Of a DNA stretch of 64,000 bases, positions 26,265 through 35,328 are shown piece by piece; position 1 is the first letter of the stretch, and every line of letters begins with the position of its first letter. The notes beneath the pieces were generated by a model. The model had not been told where the DNA came from, searched no databases, and worked only from the letters and a program-made list of their open reading frames with translations. A program made the translations under genes and the position numbers. Origin of the DNA: Pseudanabaena sp. PCC 6802 (GTDB lineage Bacteria; Cyanobacteriota; Cyanobacteriia; Pseudanabaenales; Pseudanabaenaceae); NCBI RefSeq assembly GCF_000332175.1, contig NZ_KB235914.1, positions 1,923,368-1,987,367 of the forward strand, read 5' to 3'.

Positions 26265-28583
26265 ATGTCTGCCGTTACCAATACACTCAAACGCTTTCCG
26301 CCTTTTCGCAATTTCCAGCACTACATAGAATCGCAACCGTTACCCGAGGCGGAGGAATCGATCCCGCTCAGAGTCATGGTGCAATTACTGGTATTTGTCG
26401 GAATTGCCGCCAGTGATGTGGCAGGGAATACTAATAATAGTGTCTGGGCAATTCCATTCAGCGCGGTAGGAGCAAGTTGGGGTTGGTACGCACGGCACAG
26501 GCGGAATATCTTAGTCAAGTTTTTAATTGCGATCGCCATGATCGCGATGTTAGTGTCATTTCTCGGCAGCCTGATTACTCAAGCCGAAGAAACCAGGTTA
26601 TTGCTGGCCAAACTGCTGATCCAGTTGCAAGTATTGCATAGTTTCGATCTACCGCGCCGCAAGGATTTGGGATATTCGACGGTTATTGGGCTGATCCTCT
26701 TGGGCGTTGCAGGCACGCTCAGCCAGACTACGATCTTCGGTTTATGGTTACTGCTATTTTTAGCGATCGCCGTGCCAGTTCTCATTCTCGATCATCGCTC
26801 GCGCTTGGGAATTCCCACACCCAAAATACAGTTTAAAAGTATGGGCATGGCTCCCCTACCGATGTTGGGGCTATTGGTGGCAGTTACAGTCCTGGGGTTG
26901 GGTATTTTTGCTCTACTGCCGCGATTGCCGGGCTTTCAATTGCGGAATTTCCCTGTTAGTGGCAATGTCACCATTCAACGCCAGATACCGGCTGGTGGGA
27001 TTGTCACCCCTGGCAGAACCCGACGGCAGGGACAAGGTGGTGGGGCTGGTAATAATAACGAGACGGGTGGAGATAGCGCCACCGAACCAGCAGTCTTGCC
27101 TCCCTTATTCGGTACCGAGATTGATGAAACCAGGAACGTGCCGTTAAAACCAGAACTGGTGATGCGGGTGCGATCGCAGGCAGAATTATTTTGGCGCGTG
27201 CTGTCCTACGATGAATATACGGGTAGGGGCTGGCGGATCTCGCGTAACGATCGATCTCAGATTCGCACTCTGCGCCGTCAGGTCTTTAACTACGAGTTTT
27301 ACCTGCCGGACGCGCCCGGCCTTTTCCCAAGGACTGGAGAGATTAGGGATGTCGTGCAAACATATACGATTGTGGCAGAGAATCTTCCCAATCTCATCCC
27401 AGCCGCGTTTATGCCCACCCGACTTTACTTCCCCAGCGAAGAAGTGGATTTTGATAGCGAGGGCGGTCTGCGCGCGCCGGGGCCTCTACCCGTCGATCTA
27501 ACCTATACGGTAATCTCATCTGTACCATTTCGCGATCGCACAGCTCTAGGTAAAGCTTCGCAGAGATATCCCACACCGATTCGCTCCTTCTATCTCAAGG
27601 TGCCTCCTGCAATCGCAGGTGCAATCGCGGCCAAGGCTCAGGAGATCCTGGACACAGCCACCAATGTTGTGGGCGATAAAAAGCTAGAGTTTGATAATCC
27701 CTACGATAAGGCTCTATATCTAGCCCAAACCTTAAAACAACGCTATCGCATTCAAGATTTGCAGCTCAGTGCCACACCCTCGAACGATCCGAATAGCGAC
27801 CTGGTTTTGCAGTTTCTCAAGCAGGGCGGCGGTCAGCCCAGCCACTTTGTCAGCACTATGGTATTAATGCTGCGATCGCTCGGCATTCCAGCCAGATATA
27901 TGGTGGGCTTCGACCCGGGCAAATACAATCCATTCACTGGATTGTATGAAGTGATGAATACCGATGCCCATTCGATGGTGGAGGTGTTCTTCCCACGTCA
28001 CGGTTGGATTGCTTTCGATCCCGTGCCGGGGAGGAATCTATTTCCTGCTTCCATTGAGGAAGATAAAACATTTAGTACCTTACAAACTTTTTGGAATTGG
28101 ATAGCGGGCTTTTTACCATCACCTGTAGTGGGCTTTTTTACCGTCGTATTTAATACCATCGGACGCTGGATCGGTAGCGTATTTATCGGGTTGATGAACT
28201 GGCTGATTAACCTGGGTTGGACGGGGTTTATTGTCGGTGCTTTGATTCTATTCTCTGTAGTGCTAGGTCTGTGGGGAAGTTGGCAGGCGATCGTCTGGGG
28301 ACTCGATCTCCTGCGCCTGCGTCGCCTGGAGCCAGTCCAGCGCACCTACCAGTTGATGCTGCGCTTCCTGTCCGAGCGAGGTATGCGTAAATCTCCGCAT
28401 CAAACTCCACAGGAATATGCTTTACAGGTGATAAATCGCGTGCAACCGCATCAAGCTAGTGCAATTCTAGAGATTACCAAGGCATATCAGGATTGGCGCT
28501 ACGGCGATCGCGCGTCTAGTTGGAGGTATCTGCGATCGCTGCTAAATAAACTGCGGCAGCGCCCGAGCCGTAGCGATCGCTAA
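26265..28583 (+). CDS. TgpA-like membrane protein with transglutaminase-like domain lacking cysteine
   Basis: This 772-aa protein has about six N-terminal membrane helices, a DUF3488-type periplasmic part, a transglutaminase-like core (residues about 510-590), a C-terminal membrane segment and a cytoplasmic DUF4129-like tail (YQLMLRFLSERGMRKSPHQTPQEYA). In active members the core motif has Cys three residues before a conserved Phe. Here it reads GGGQPSHFVSTM, with Pro at that place, and I find no Cys anywhere in the protein. The His (NTDAHSMVEVFF) and Asp (IAFDPVPG) motifs remain. Catalysis by the usual thiol route therefore looks impossible. A binding or structural role in the envelope is inferred. 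Confidence 0.88.
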   Translation: MSAVTNTLKRFPPFRNFQHYIESQPLPEAEESIPLRVMVQLLVFVGIAASDVAGNTNNSVWAIPFSAVGASWGWYARHRRNILVKFLIAIAMIAMLVSFLGSLITQAEETRLLLAKLLIQLQVLHSFDLPRRKDLGYSTVIGLILLGVAGTLSQTTIFGLWLLLFLAIAVPVLILDHRSRLGIPTPKIQFKSMGMAPLPMLGLLVAVTVLGLGIFALLPRLPGFQLRNFPVSGNVTIQRQIPAGGIVTPGRTRRQGQGGGAGNNNETGGDSATEPAVLPPLFGTEIDETRNVPLKPELVMRVRSQAELFWRVLSYDEYTGRGWRISRNDRSQIRTLRRQVFNYEFYLPDAPGLFPRTGEIRDVVQTYTIVAENLPNLIPAAFMPTRLYFPSEEVDFDSEGGLRAPGPLPVDLTYTVISSVPFRDRTALGKASQRYPTPIRSFYLKVPPAIAGAIAAKAQEILDTATNVVGDKKLEFDNPYDKALYLAQTLKQRYRIQDLQLSATPSNDPNSDLVLQFLKQGGGQPSHFVSTMVLMLRSLGIPARYMVGFDPGKYNPFTGLYEVMNTDAHSMVEVFFPRHGWIAFDPVPGRNLFPASIEEDKTFSTLQTFWNWIAGFLPSPVVGFFTVVFNTIGRWIGSVFIGLMNWLINLGWTGFIVGALILFSVVLGLWGSWQAIVWGLDLLRLRRLEPVQRTYQLMLRFLSERGMRKSPHQTPQEYALQVINRVQPHQASAILEITKAYQDWRYGDRASSWRYLRSLLNKLRQRPSRSDR

Positions 28584-28644
28584 CTTATGCCATTATGATC
28601 TATAGTTTGCCATAACCCGCTCAGTTCAAAGAACCTTCTGCACC

Positions 28645-31002
28645 ATGAGTTCTAAATTCTTAAGCCATTTAAACCCCTCGCAACAAAAGGCAGCCAGCCA
28701 TACCCAAGGCCCACTGCTGGTGGTGGCTGGGGCAGGATCGGGTAAGACTCGCACGCTCACCTACCGCATTGCCAACCTGATTTTGCATGGCGGGATCGAT
28801 CCCAGTAATATTCTGGCGGTAACTTTTACTAATAAAGCTGCCCGCGAGATGAAGGAACGCATTGAGGCATTATTTGCCCAGGAGCAAGCTTTAGCAAAAC
28901 ACGGTTGCACCTACGCAGAACTAGGGGAGTTTGAACAAAAGCGGCTTAAATCGGAGGTTTATCACAACTACACCAAAGACCTGTGGATCGGCACATTTCA
29001 TAGTTTGTGCGCCCGCATTTTGAGGTTTGATATCAATAAGTACGCCGATAGCAAAGGGCACGTATGGCAAAAGAACTTCTCTATTTTTGATGATTCTGAT
29101 GCCCAATCTCTCGTTAAAGAGATTGTCACTAAACAACTGAATCTAGACGATAAGAAGTACGAACCTCGTTCCGTCCGCTTTGCGATCGGTAATGCCAAAA
29201 ACCGAGGCTGGACACCACAACAGCTAGAAGCTAACGAGCCGGGGCTGCGCGGTCGCACGATCGCTCAAGTTTACGAAATCTATCAAGAGCGCCTGGCAAC
29301 CAATAATGCCCTGGACTTCGACGATCTCATCTTTATCCCCGTACAACTATTTCGCCAGAACCCAGAAGTGTTGAACTACTGGCATCGTCGCTTCCATCAC
29401 ATCCTCGTCGATGAATACCAGGACACCAATCGCACTCAATACGAACTGATTCGCCTGCTCGCCACTAATGGAGTCAACAGGAAAGATTATGATTGGAAGG
29501 GGCGCTCTATCTTTGTGGTGGGCGATGCCGATCAATCGATCTACTCTTTCCGTCTAGCCGATTTTACAATTCTGATGGAATTTCAAGAGGCATTTGGCGA
29601 TCGCCTCCCCGATGACGAAACAAAAACCATGATCAAGCTAGAAGAAAATTATCGCTCGGTGGCGAATATCCTGGAAGTAGCAAACCAGTTAATTGAGAAT
29701 AATACACAACGAATTGAGAAAACGCTCCGTCCTACTCGCCCTGAAGGTGAAAAGATCGTCCTGCATCGCGTCAACGACGAAATTGACGAAGCACAATACG
29801 TCAGCGATCGCATTCGAGCTATCCAAGCGGAAATTCCCGACTGTCATTTAGGACATTTCGCGATTCTCTATCGCACGAACGCCCAATCGCGGCCATTTGA
29901 AGACATGCTGGTACGCTGGAACATCCCTTATCACATCGTCGGCGGTCTGCGTTTCTACGATCGCCGTGAAGTTAAGGACTTATTGGCCTACCTGCGCGTG
30001 CTTGCCAATCCTGCGGATACTGTCAGTCTATTACGGGTAATCAACACGCCACGACGCGGTATTGGAACTGCGACGATCGATCGACTGGTGGAATCAGCGC
30101 AAGCCCTAGGTATACCGTTATTCCAGGTTTTAACTGATGAGGCAACCGTGAAAACTGTAGCGGGGCGATCGGCCAAACCCGTCCTGGCATTCGCCGACCT
30201 GATTCAGAAATGGATGGATTTGGCGGGTTCCATCTCAGCGACTGAAGTAATTCAAGGTATCATCACCGAGTCTGGTTACGCAGCGGATTTGCAAGCTCAA
30301 GGTACGGACGAAGCCGCCGATCGCCTATCGAACCTACAAGAATTGGTGAACGCGGCAATTCAGTTTGCCGAGGAAAATGAGGATAACTCATTGGAAGCCT
30401 TTTTAGCTAATGCGGCACTTGCATCCAGTTTGGACGACTCGCCTGAAGATAGCAAAAGAGTAACGCTAATGACCCTACATTCCGCTAAGGGATTGGAGTT
30501 TCCCGTTGTCTTTCTGGTGGGATTGGAGCAGGGGCTATTCCCAGGTTTCCGATCGCTAGCCGACCCCATGCAGCTAGAGGAAGAACGCCGCCTACTGTAC
30601 GTGGGAATTACCCGCGCCCAAGAGAAGTTATTTCTCACCCATGCCCAGGAACGCCGCCTGTACGGCAACCGCGAGCCGACCAGCCCTTCGCAGTTTCTGG
30701 CGGAATTACCCAAGGAACTGCTGAGTGGTAGCGGCAAGAATAAACTGCCGACCTACAAGCGCATTGGTTCGGTTAACAGCCTGGATCGCCTGCAAAAGAA
30801 TGCCAAATCGTCTAGCCAATCGCAGCGATCGCCCTCCGAAAATTGGCAAATTGGCGATCGGCTCGAACATGAGGCTTTTGGTGAGGGCGAAATCACCCAC
30901 ATATTTGGCGAAGGAGATAAGAAATTTATTGCCGTCAAGTTTCCTAAGATGGGGCGCAAAATAATTAATCCTAAACTCGACCCGATTCAGAAAGTGACTT
31001 AG
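28645..31002 (+). CDS. pcrA: UvrD/PcrA-type superfamily 1 DNA helicase
   Basis: This 785-aa helicase has all SF1A motifs: GAGSGKTRTL (I), TFTNKAAREMKER (Ia), VDEYQDTNRTQYE (II), GDADQSIYSFRLAD (III), LEENYRS (IV), TLHSAKGLEFPVVFLVGLEQGLFP (V) and VGITRAQEKLFLT (VI). The C-terminal tail (LEHEAFGEGEITHIFGEGD) is the Tudor-like RNA-polymerase-interacting region of PcrA. It unwinds DNA 3'-5' during repair and at stalled replication or transcription. Length and motif content are normal. It follows the TgpA-like gene by 61 bases in the same direction, but co-regulation is not obvious. Confidence 0.95.
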   Translation: MSSKFLSHLNPSQQKAASHTQGPLLVVAGAGSGKTRTLTYRIANLILHGGIDPSNILAVTFTNKAAREMKERIEALFAQEQALAKHGCTYAELGEFEQKRLKSEVYHNYTKDLWIGTFHSLCARILRFDINKYADSKGHVWQKNFSIFDDSDAQSLVKEIVTKQLNLDDKKYEPRSVRFAIGNAKNRGWTPQQLEANEPGLRGRTIAQVYEIYQERLATNNALDFDDLIFIPVQLFRQNPEVLNYWHRRFHHILVDEYQDTNRTQYELIRLLATNGVNRKDYDWKGRSIFVVGDADQSIYSFRLADFTILMEFQEAFGDRLPDDETKTMIKLEENYRSVANILEVANQLIENNTQRIEKTLRPTRPEGEKIVLHRVNDEIDEAQYVSDRIRAIQAEIPDCHLGHFAILYRTNAQSRPFEDMLVRWNIPYHIVGGLRFYDRREVKDLLAYLRVLANPADTVSLLRVINTPRRGIGTATIDRLVESAQALGIPLFQVLTDEATVKTVAGRSAKPVLAFADLIQKWMDLAGSISATEVIQGIITESGYAADLQAQGTDEAADRLSNLQELVNAAIQFAEENEDNSLEAFLANAALASSLDDSPEDSKRVTLMTLHSAKGLEFPVVFLVGLEQGLFPGFRSLADPMQLEEERRLLYVGITRAQEKLFLTHAQERRLYGNREPTSPSQFLAELPKELLSGSGKNKLPTYKRIGSVNSLDRLQKNAKSSSQSQRSPSENWQIGDRLEHEAFGEGEITHIFGEGDKKFIAVKFPKMGRKIINPKLDPIQKVT

Positions 31003-31135
31003 GAGATTTCCATAAAAAATATACCGATAATTGCAGAGGTATCGCCCCATGCCTACCCTAAATCAAAGGGAGCAACCATAAAGGATTACCCCTACATCCC
31101 ATTTTAGAACCATATTTGAAACTATACTGAAAATT

Positions 31136-31732
31136 ATGTCTAATAGAAGCGACTGGTTTCCCACTTCCATCTGGCATTTTGATGTAGACAACTTTCTGCC
31201 ACTTAACAAGCGATTATTAGAAGCAATCCTGGCAGAGAGGAAAAAAGATCCGCAAGGAGTTTTACTATCAAATGCTGGTGGATGGCATAGTGCCGATAAT
31301 TTTCAGACCCGCACAGAGTTTAAGGATATTGTGAGTTTAGTTGCTGACAAGGCTCTCCAGGTAGTGCAGGAAATCAACTGGGATCTCTCAAGGGTTAAAC
31401 TTACCGTGCATAGTTGTTGGGCAATTGTTAACGGTAGGTTTGCTTCTAACTACATTCATACCCATCCCAACTCTCTCTTAAGTGCCGTCTATTACGTCCA
31501 GGCTCCAGAAAACTGCGGCGGGGTATTTTTCCGCGATCCTAGAGAAGCCGCCCATGTATTCTTACCACCTGTTGCCGAGGTATCGCCTTGGACGCTACAA
31601 AAAGTCACCTTTAAGCCAGTTGAAGGCAGAATCATAATTTTTCCCAGTTGGCTCTTGCATGGTGTGGAACCCAATTTCAGCGATCGTGATCGCATTAGCA
31701 TGAGCTTCAATATTGGCATGCAAGCAACTTAA
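31136..31732 (+). CDS. Putative 2-oxoglutarate/Fe(II) oxygenase, TIGR02466 type
   Basis: This 198-aa protein opens with FPTSIWHFDVDNFLPLNKRL and contains NYIHTHPNSLLSAVYYV, CGGVFFRDPR and IIFPSWLLHGVEPN...RISMSFNI. These match the TIGR02466 family of double-stranded beta-helix dioxygenase-like proteins. His in HTHP, Asp/Arg nearby and His in LLHGVEP fit the metal and 2OG-binding positions. The substrate is unknown. It is a single gene 130 bases after pcrA with its own promoter-like gap. Confidence 0.85.
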   Translation: MSNRSDWFPTSIWHFDVDNFLPLNKRLLEAILAERKKDPQGVLLSNAGGWHSADNFQTRTEFKDIVSLVADKALQVVQEINWDLSRVKLTVHSCWAIVNGRFASNYIHTHPNSLLSAVYYVQAPENCGGVFFRDPREAAHVFLPPVAEVSPWTLQKVTFKPVEGRIIIFPSWLLHGVEPNFSDRDRISMSFNIGMQAT

Positions 31733-31750
31733 GCAGGCAGAAATTAAGAC

Positions 31751-31930
31751 ATGGCACTACTAATCTTTTTCTCTCTCCTAATCGTCGCAATCTCAATTTG
31801 GTGTTATTGCTCCGGCAACCTGAGATATTACAGGAGATACGGTTGTTTCAAGGGTCACTACCTAAAAAATGCACGCTCTATCATTGCCGGAGCAATATAC
31901 CAATTCTCTAAAGCTATACTACGGATTTAG
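31751..31930 (+). CDS. Possible small membrane peptide (59 aa)
   Basis: An ATG-started frame encodes a hydrophobic N-terminus (MALLIFFSLLIVAISIWCYC) followed by a basic tail (YYRRYGCFKGHYLKNARS). It starts 18 bases after the oxygenase stop. No strong Shine-Dalgarno is seen, and the end runs into a repeat. It may be chance. Confidence 0.25.
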   Translation: MALLIFFSLLIVAISIWCYCSGNLRYYRRYGCFKGHYLKNARSIIAGAIYQFSKAILRI

Positions 31931-32003
31931 ATCCCCCTAAATCCCCCTTAAAAAGGGGGACTTTAATTAGTTCCCCCCTTTTTTAAGTAGGTTAGGGGGG
32001 ATC
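31926..32003. repeat. Inverted repeat with CCCCCTAAA/TTAGGGGG ends
   Basis: GATCCCCCTAAATCCCCCTT...AAAGGGGGACTTT is followed by TTAGTTCCCCCC and GTAGGTTAGGGGGGATC. The arms pair over about 75 bases and form a small palindromic element of a type common in cyanobacteria. No coding capacity is seen. Confidence 0.7.
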
Positions 32004-32192
32004 TTCACGTACACTGGTAATAGATACATTTAGTGTGACTTCCATCTATAGCCATAATTCTTAGAATTGGTATTATATAAAATCCGGGTATATACTTATT
32101 AGACTTTATCGGCAATAAAAAAGCAAAATGCCATCAAAAGCTTATGCAGCAAGCATTTCGCTTAATTTTAGGTCATTCCTGAAAGCCTTGCT

Positions 32193-32304
32193 GTAGCGGT
32201 TTTCAGATGAAAACGAGAAGGGGGTTTGGGGGCGTTGCCCCCAAGAAGTGGTTTCACCCCTTCACCCCGTCAATAAAACCTGTTCTCAATTGAAAAATGC
32301 TATA
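32193..32304. repeat. Dispersed repeat family A, reverse orientation
   Basis: It starts TGTAGCGGTTTTCAGATGAA and ends CAATTGAAAAATGCTATA. It is the reverse complement of the orientation at 3187. It lies just left of the small mobile-element-like block. Confidence 0.8.
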
Positions 32305-32351
32305 CACAAGTCTTTGACTATTTACGATTAAGTCTACTATTTAACCGGATT

Positions 32352-32471
32352 TCATATCACTGGTGCAAAACATGCCTTTATCACTTCATCCCAAGGCACG
32401 GCATTGATTAAATTAACCGCCAGTGCTTCTAATGGGTCATTTACCCTTACAGGGCGAATTGGTGGACACAT
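32352..32471 (-). CDS. Small protein of unknown function (39 aa)
   Basis: The frame starts MCPPIRPVRVNDP and continues LEALAVNLINAVPWDEVIK. AGGAG lies 8 bases before the ATG, a strong ribosome site that supports translation. I do not recognise the product. It has a weak resemblance to the N-terminus of some transposases (a PWDE motif) but ends by itself at 39 residues. It may be a relic or a real small protein. It lies at the left edge of the XRE/KilA-N block and is divergent from it. Confidence 0.45.
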   Translation of the reverse strand: MCPPIRPVRVNDPLEALAVNLINAVPWDEVIKACFAPVI

Positions 32472-32612
32472 ATGGGTTCTCCTATTGCGTTTTCTTGGTT
32501 CTTTGCTAGGGCGATCGCGACTTAATGAAGCGATCGCCTTTACTTTTAGAATACTACCGTAAGAGTTTTTATGGCGTCAATACTTTTTCGTAAATATTTG
32601 TTTGTAAGGACA

Positions 32613-32623
32613 TTTACGGTAAA
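32613..32623. promoter_or_regulatory. Possible operator of the XRE regulator
   Basis: TTTACGGTAAA is a perfect odd palindrome 35 bases before the XRE start. Related half-sites CCGTAAG (about 32559) and CGTAAA (about 32589) lie upstream. XRE repressors often bind such sites before their own gene; binding here is inferred. Confidence 0.4.
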
Positions 32624-32658
32624 ATATTGATATAAGCTTTTACATGGGAGAAATACCA

Positions 32659-32859
32659 ATGTCACGAGTAGCGTTACTACGCAAGAAATTAGGGATAACT
32701 CAGCGTCAGCTTGCTGACTCTGTAGGTGTCACAGAAACTACTATCCGTAATTGGGAGAACAATAGAAACGGTGTTGATTGGTTTGTTCGTATTGCCAAAC
32801 TGTGCGAAGCCTTGGAATGTCAGCCTGAAGAACTCTTTGATTATGAGGAGGTCAAATAG
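32659..32859 (+). CDS. XRE-family helix-turn-helix regulator (66 aa)
   Basis: The whole protein is one Cro/C1-type HTH: LRKKLGITQRQLADSVGVTETTIRNWENNRNG, ending CEALECQPEELFDYEE. The ATG at 32659 is preferred over 32644 because GGGAG lies 9 bases before it. The protein is small enough to be a phage or plasmid-type repressor. The next gene (KilA-N) starts 2 bases after its stop, so they form an operon with the coiled-coil gene behind. Self-regulation through TTTACGGTAAA is likely. Confidence 0.88.
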   Translation: MSRVALLRKKLGITQRQLADSVGVTETTIRNWENNRNGVDWFVRIAKLCEALECQPEELFDYEEVK

Positions 32860-32861
32860 TC

Positions 32862-33368
32862 ATGAACTTCATCCAGCACGTATACAAGGCCGTCACGATC
32901 GACCAGCGGGACATTGACGGCTATATAAACCTAAACGAGATGGCTAATGCCACTGGTAAGCGCATCGACAAATGGTTAACCAACCAATCAACTCAGGACT
33001 CGATCGCTGAATTTGAAAGTTTAACTCCCCCGAATTCGGGGGAGTTAAAACCTGCGATCGTCACTCAAGAGGGTAGATTTGGGGGCGGCACCTGGGCGCA
33101 TCCCGATATTGCTATTCAATTTGCTCAGTGGTGCAGTCCCAGCTTTGCTTTGCAGGTTTCCAAGTGGGTTAGAGAATGGATTACCACAGGCAAGCGGCCT
33201 AGCAGTGAAGACTTGGAAGCTATGAGCGTAGGGCAACTGCAATACGAGTTGCAACGAGCTAGAAGCTGGTACAAGCTGATTGACTGCCATCTCAGTATGG
33301 TTAAGGAAAGGTCTTTATTTGAGGCTATCAAATATCAGCAGTCAGAGATCGATTTAGAGGTTGAGTAA
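32862..33368 (+). CDS. KilA-N domain protein
   Basis: This 168-aa protein has a KilA-N DNA-binding domain over residues 10-110: DGYINLNEMANATGKRIDKWL, VTQEGRFGGGTWAHPDIAIQFAQWCSPSFALQVSKWV. KilA-N proteins occur in phages, plasmids and integrated elements and are thought to bind nucleic acid. The C-terminal part (DLEAMSVGQLQYELQRARSW) is helical. It starts 2 bases after the XRE stop, with GAGG as ribosome site. The stop overlaps the region of the next gene start, so the three genes are translated together. Confidence 0.9.
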   Translation: MNFIQHVYKAVTIDQRDIDGYINLNEMANATGKRIDKWLTNQSTQDSIAEFESLTPPNSGELKPAIVTQEGRFGGGTWAHPDIAIQFAQWCSPSFALQVSKWVREWITTGKRPSSEDLEAMSVGQLQYELQRARSWYKLIDCHLSMVKERSLFEAIKYQQSEIDLEVE

Positions 33369-33369
33369 C

Positions 33370-33672
33370 ATGACAGTAGAGAGATGGACAGATGAGAGAT
33401 TGGATCGGCTGGCTACAACCGTTGCGGAAAACAGCGAGCAGATCGCTCGAAATGGCGAACAGATTAGGGAATTGCGGGAACTGTTTTCAGAGATGCGGTC
33501 AAGTCAAGCAATGCTACAACAGGAACAATCTGAGGCTAGTCGCCAATTTATGCATATGATTGGCATAATCTCCCAACAGCAGAGCGAGATAGCGGGTCTG
33601 CGCACTGAGACTAATCGCATGTTAGATATCTTGATCAACCAGCGCCAGGGCGAAGATGATGAGGGTGGCTGA
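33370..33672 (+). CDS. Small coiled-coil protein (100 aa)
   Basis: The start MTVERWTDERLDRLATTVAENSEQ is followed by heptads (QIARNGEQIRELRELF, QQEQSEASRQF) and a last segment TNRMLDILINQRQGEDDEGG. It is a probable dimeric or trimeric coiled coil of a type common beside cyanobacterial mobile genes; function unknown. The ATG at 33370 lies 1 base after the KilA-N stop. A strong terminator follows immediately, which closes the three-gene operon. Confidence 0.8.
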   Translation: MTVERWTDERLDRLATTVAENSEQIARNGEQIRELRELFSEMRSSQAMLQQEQSEASRQFMHMIGIISQQQSEIAGLRTETNRMLDILINQRQGEDDEGG

Positions 33673-33673
33673 C

Positions 33674-33703
33674 AAAAAGCCCCCAAGTGCTTGGGGGCTT
33701 TTT
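33674..33703 (+). terminator. Rho-independent terminator of the XRE/KilA-N operon
   Basis: AAAAAGCCCCCAAG and CTTGGGGGCTTTTT form a long perfect stem with a 2-base loop and a T-tract, 2 bases past the stop codon. It would also work on the other strand for the convergent gene at 33805. Confidence 0.93.
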
Positions 33704-33804
33704 GATTGTTTAATTATTTTGGCTTAACTTCATTTTCAAAAAGCTGAGCTACCAATACTTTGGCGAGTGGTTGGTGGTTACAGTGTACCAAAAAAAAATT
33801 GAGA

Positions 33805-34398
33805 TTACAACTTCTTCAAAAACTCATTAGCTTGTTGCCTACCTATTTCTAAAAACTCTTTGTAACTTATTCCTTGGCATCTAGCTCCTATGCGATAAAA
33901 GCTTTCTGACGCTGGACTGTTACTGCTATATAGCCAGTTATCTCCTGAATAATTTTTTGTTGGTGGTTGGGATAAATAGTTCCTAATGTGAGAAGCATGA
34001 AACTTTAACCCATCAATAAGTTTCGGGTAATATTGCCTTAACAAATCATCTTGGATGAGCAATGAACCTTTCATCCTCTCAGCTTCAGCATCTATCTCAT
34101 TTGCAATTTCAGTAATTCTTTGTGAATCAATCGGCTGATCGCGTATTCTAGTTAACGGCCCTTTTTGAACAAATTCATCACTTAATCTCCAAACACTAGA
34201 GCTATTCAAAGCGTCTGAAATTCTCTTACAATCGCCAGAGACTAAAGCTGCGTTAAAAAGCCGTTTGCCAAGGAACATCCAAAACAAGATTCCACCTATG
34301 CCTAAGACCAATAGCCCGTATCTGAGCCAAAGCTTTCTGTTCCGTTGCTGCCGATCGCGCTGCTGTTTCCTCAGTTCCTCTAAGTCTCTACGTTTCAT
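33805..34398 (-). CDS. Single-pass membrane protein of unknown function
   Basis: This 197-aa protein has a basic N-terminus (MKRRDLEELRKQQRDRQQRN), one membrane helix near residues 24-44 (WLRYGLLVLGIGGILFWMF), then a soluble helical part facing the periplasm. I recognise no family. Its ATG overlaps the integrase stop (ATGA), so it is translated together with the integrase and probably belongs to the same small element. Confidence 0.75.
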   Translation of the reverse strand: MKRRDLEELRKQQRDRQQRNRKLWLRYGLLVLGIGGILFWMFLGKRLFNAALVSGDCKRISDALNSSSVWRLSDEFVQKGPLTRIRDQPIDSQRITEIANEIDAEAERMKGSLLIQDDLLRQYYPKLIDGLKFHASHIRNYLSQPPTKNYSGDNWLYSSNSPASESFYRIGARCQGISYKEFLEIGRQQANEFLKKL

Positions 34399-35262
34399 AG
34401 GTCATCAATACTAGGAGGTTTAGGGCGATCCGATCGCATCATCAATGCTTCGTAGGCTCTCTGATGATGACGATGCGTTATCCATTGATGATAAGTTGTC
34501 GAATGTACCTGTACGCTATGTCCCATCTGTTGCGCTGCTAGGGAGATATCTAAGCCAAATTCAAGCGTTCTGATCGCCCATGCATGGCGCAGATCGTAGG
34601 GTTGAAATGGTATTCCCACTCTCTTAAAAAACTTATTTACCTTTGCCCCCAAGTAGGTGTTATTCTTCGCTGCCGCCGTTGGGCGCATACCGTTAAGCAA
34701 ATCGAATTGCTCTACCCACTCTGGAAAACATGCCCACACCTGGCGAGCGCCTGTCTTACCATCCAGCACCGTAGCGATCGGCATGTCATCGATGCTGAGG
34801 TTAAATGCCTCATGGGGACGCAAACCATATGTAGCCAGCATTCCGTAGATCCATTGCCAGGGGCGATCGCTGATTTTGTAGTACCACTGCACGATCGTGC
34901 GATCGTCTGGTAGCTCCCTGGGTGTTACTTTGCTGGGTGAATAGCTGCCAGAGTAAGGTTTTAGGTCGATGCCGAGCTGGGCAAATCTGGCTAGCGCCCC
35001 CAAAGCTATGCAATAGCGCTTTCTTGTGCGCGTGTCCGGTTTGGTGTCTAGCATGGCAGCGGTTAAAATTTCAGCGGTTAGCAACTTGCCTTTCGGTAAC
35101 TTGGTAAAGACTGCTGCATAGTCTTTCTCCCATGTGGTTTCTGTTTTTGGCGATCGCGATCGACGGCTAAAGTAATCTGTTTCAAATCTCTCAACCCAAG
35201 CTTTAATCGTGTCAGATCGTTCGATTTGTTCGATTCGCGTTTTTAGATCGCGATTTTGCCTT
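34395..35262 (-). pseudogene. Tyrosine recombinase/integrase, broken at the 5' end
   Basis: The catalytic domain is complete: YGLRPHEAFNL (Arg), PYDLRHAWAIR (Arg box with Tyr replacing the first His), QQMGHSVQVHS (His) and STTYHQWI (Tyr nucleophile). The N-terminal SAM-like part (AWVERFETDYFSRRS, TTWEKDYAAVFTKLP) is open back to about 35262 but has no start codon before a TTG at 35084. In a neighbouring frame ATG ATT GAT ATA AAA GGC AAA ATC (35272 downward) would join this reading after a one-base shift at GCGATCTAAAA. A frameshift or a sequencing error is likely. If translation begins at 35084, the product lacks half of the core-binding domain. Confidence 0.8.
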
Positions 35263-35328
35263 TTATATCAATCATAGAACTTGGACTAAAATCAGGACTA
35301 AAACTCTAGTTTGACGTTCCATAAAACA

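Noticed and set aside
33735-33765. tRNA-like string GTAGCTCAG on the minus strand
   Set aside because: Only a D-arm-like piece is present; no anticodon arm, T-loop or acceptor stem could be built around it.
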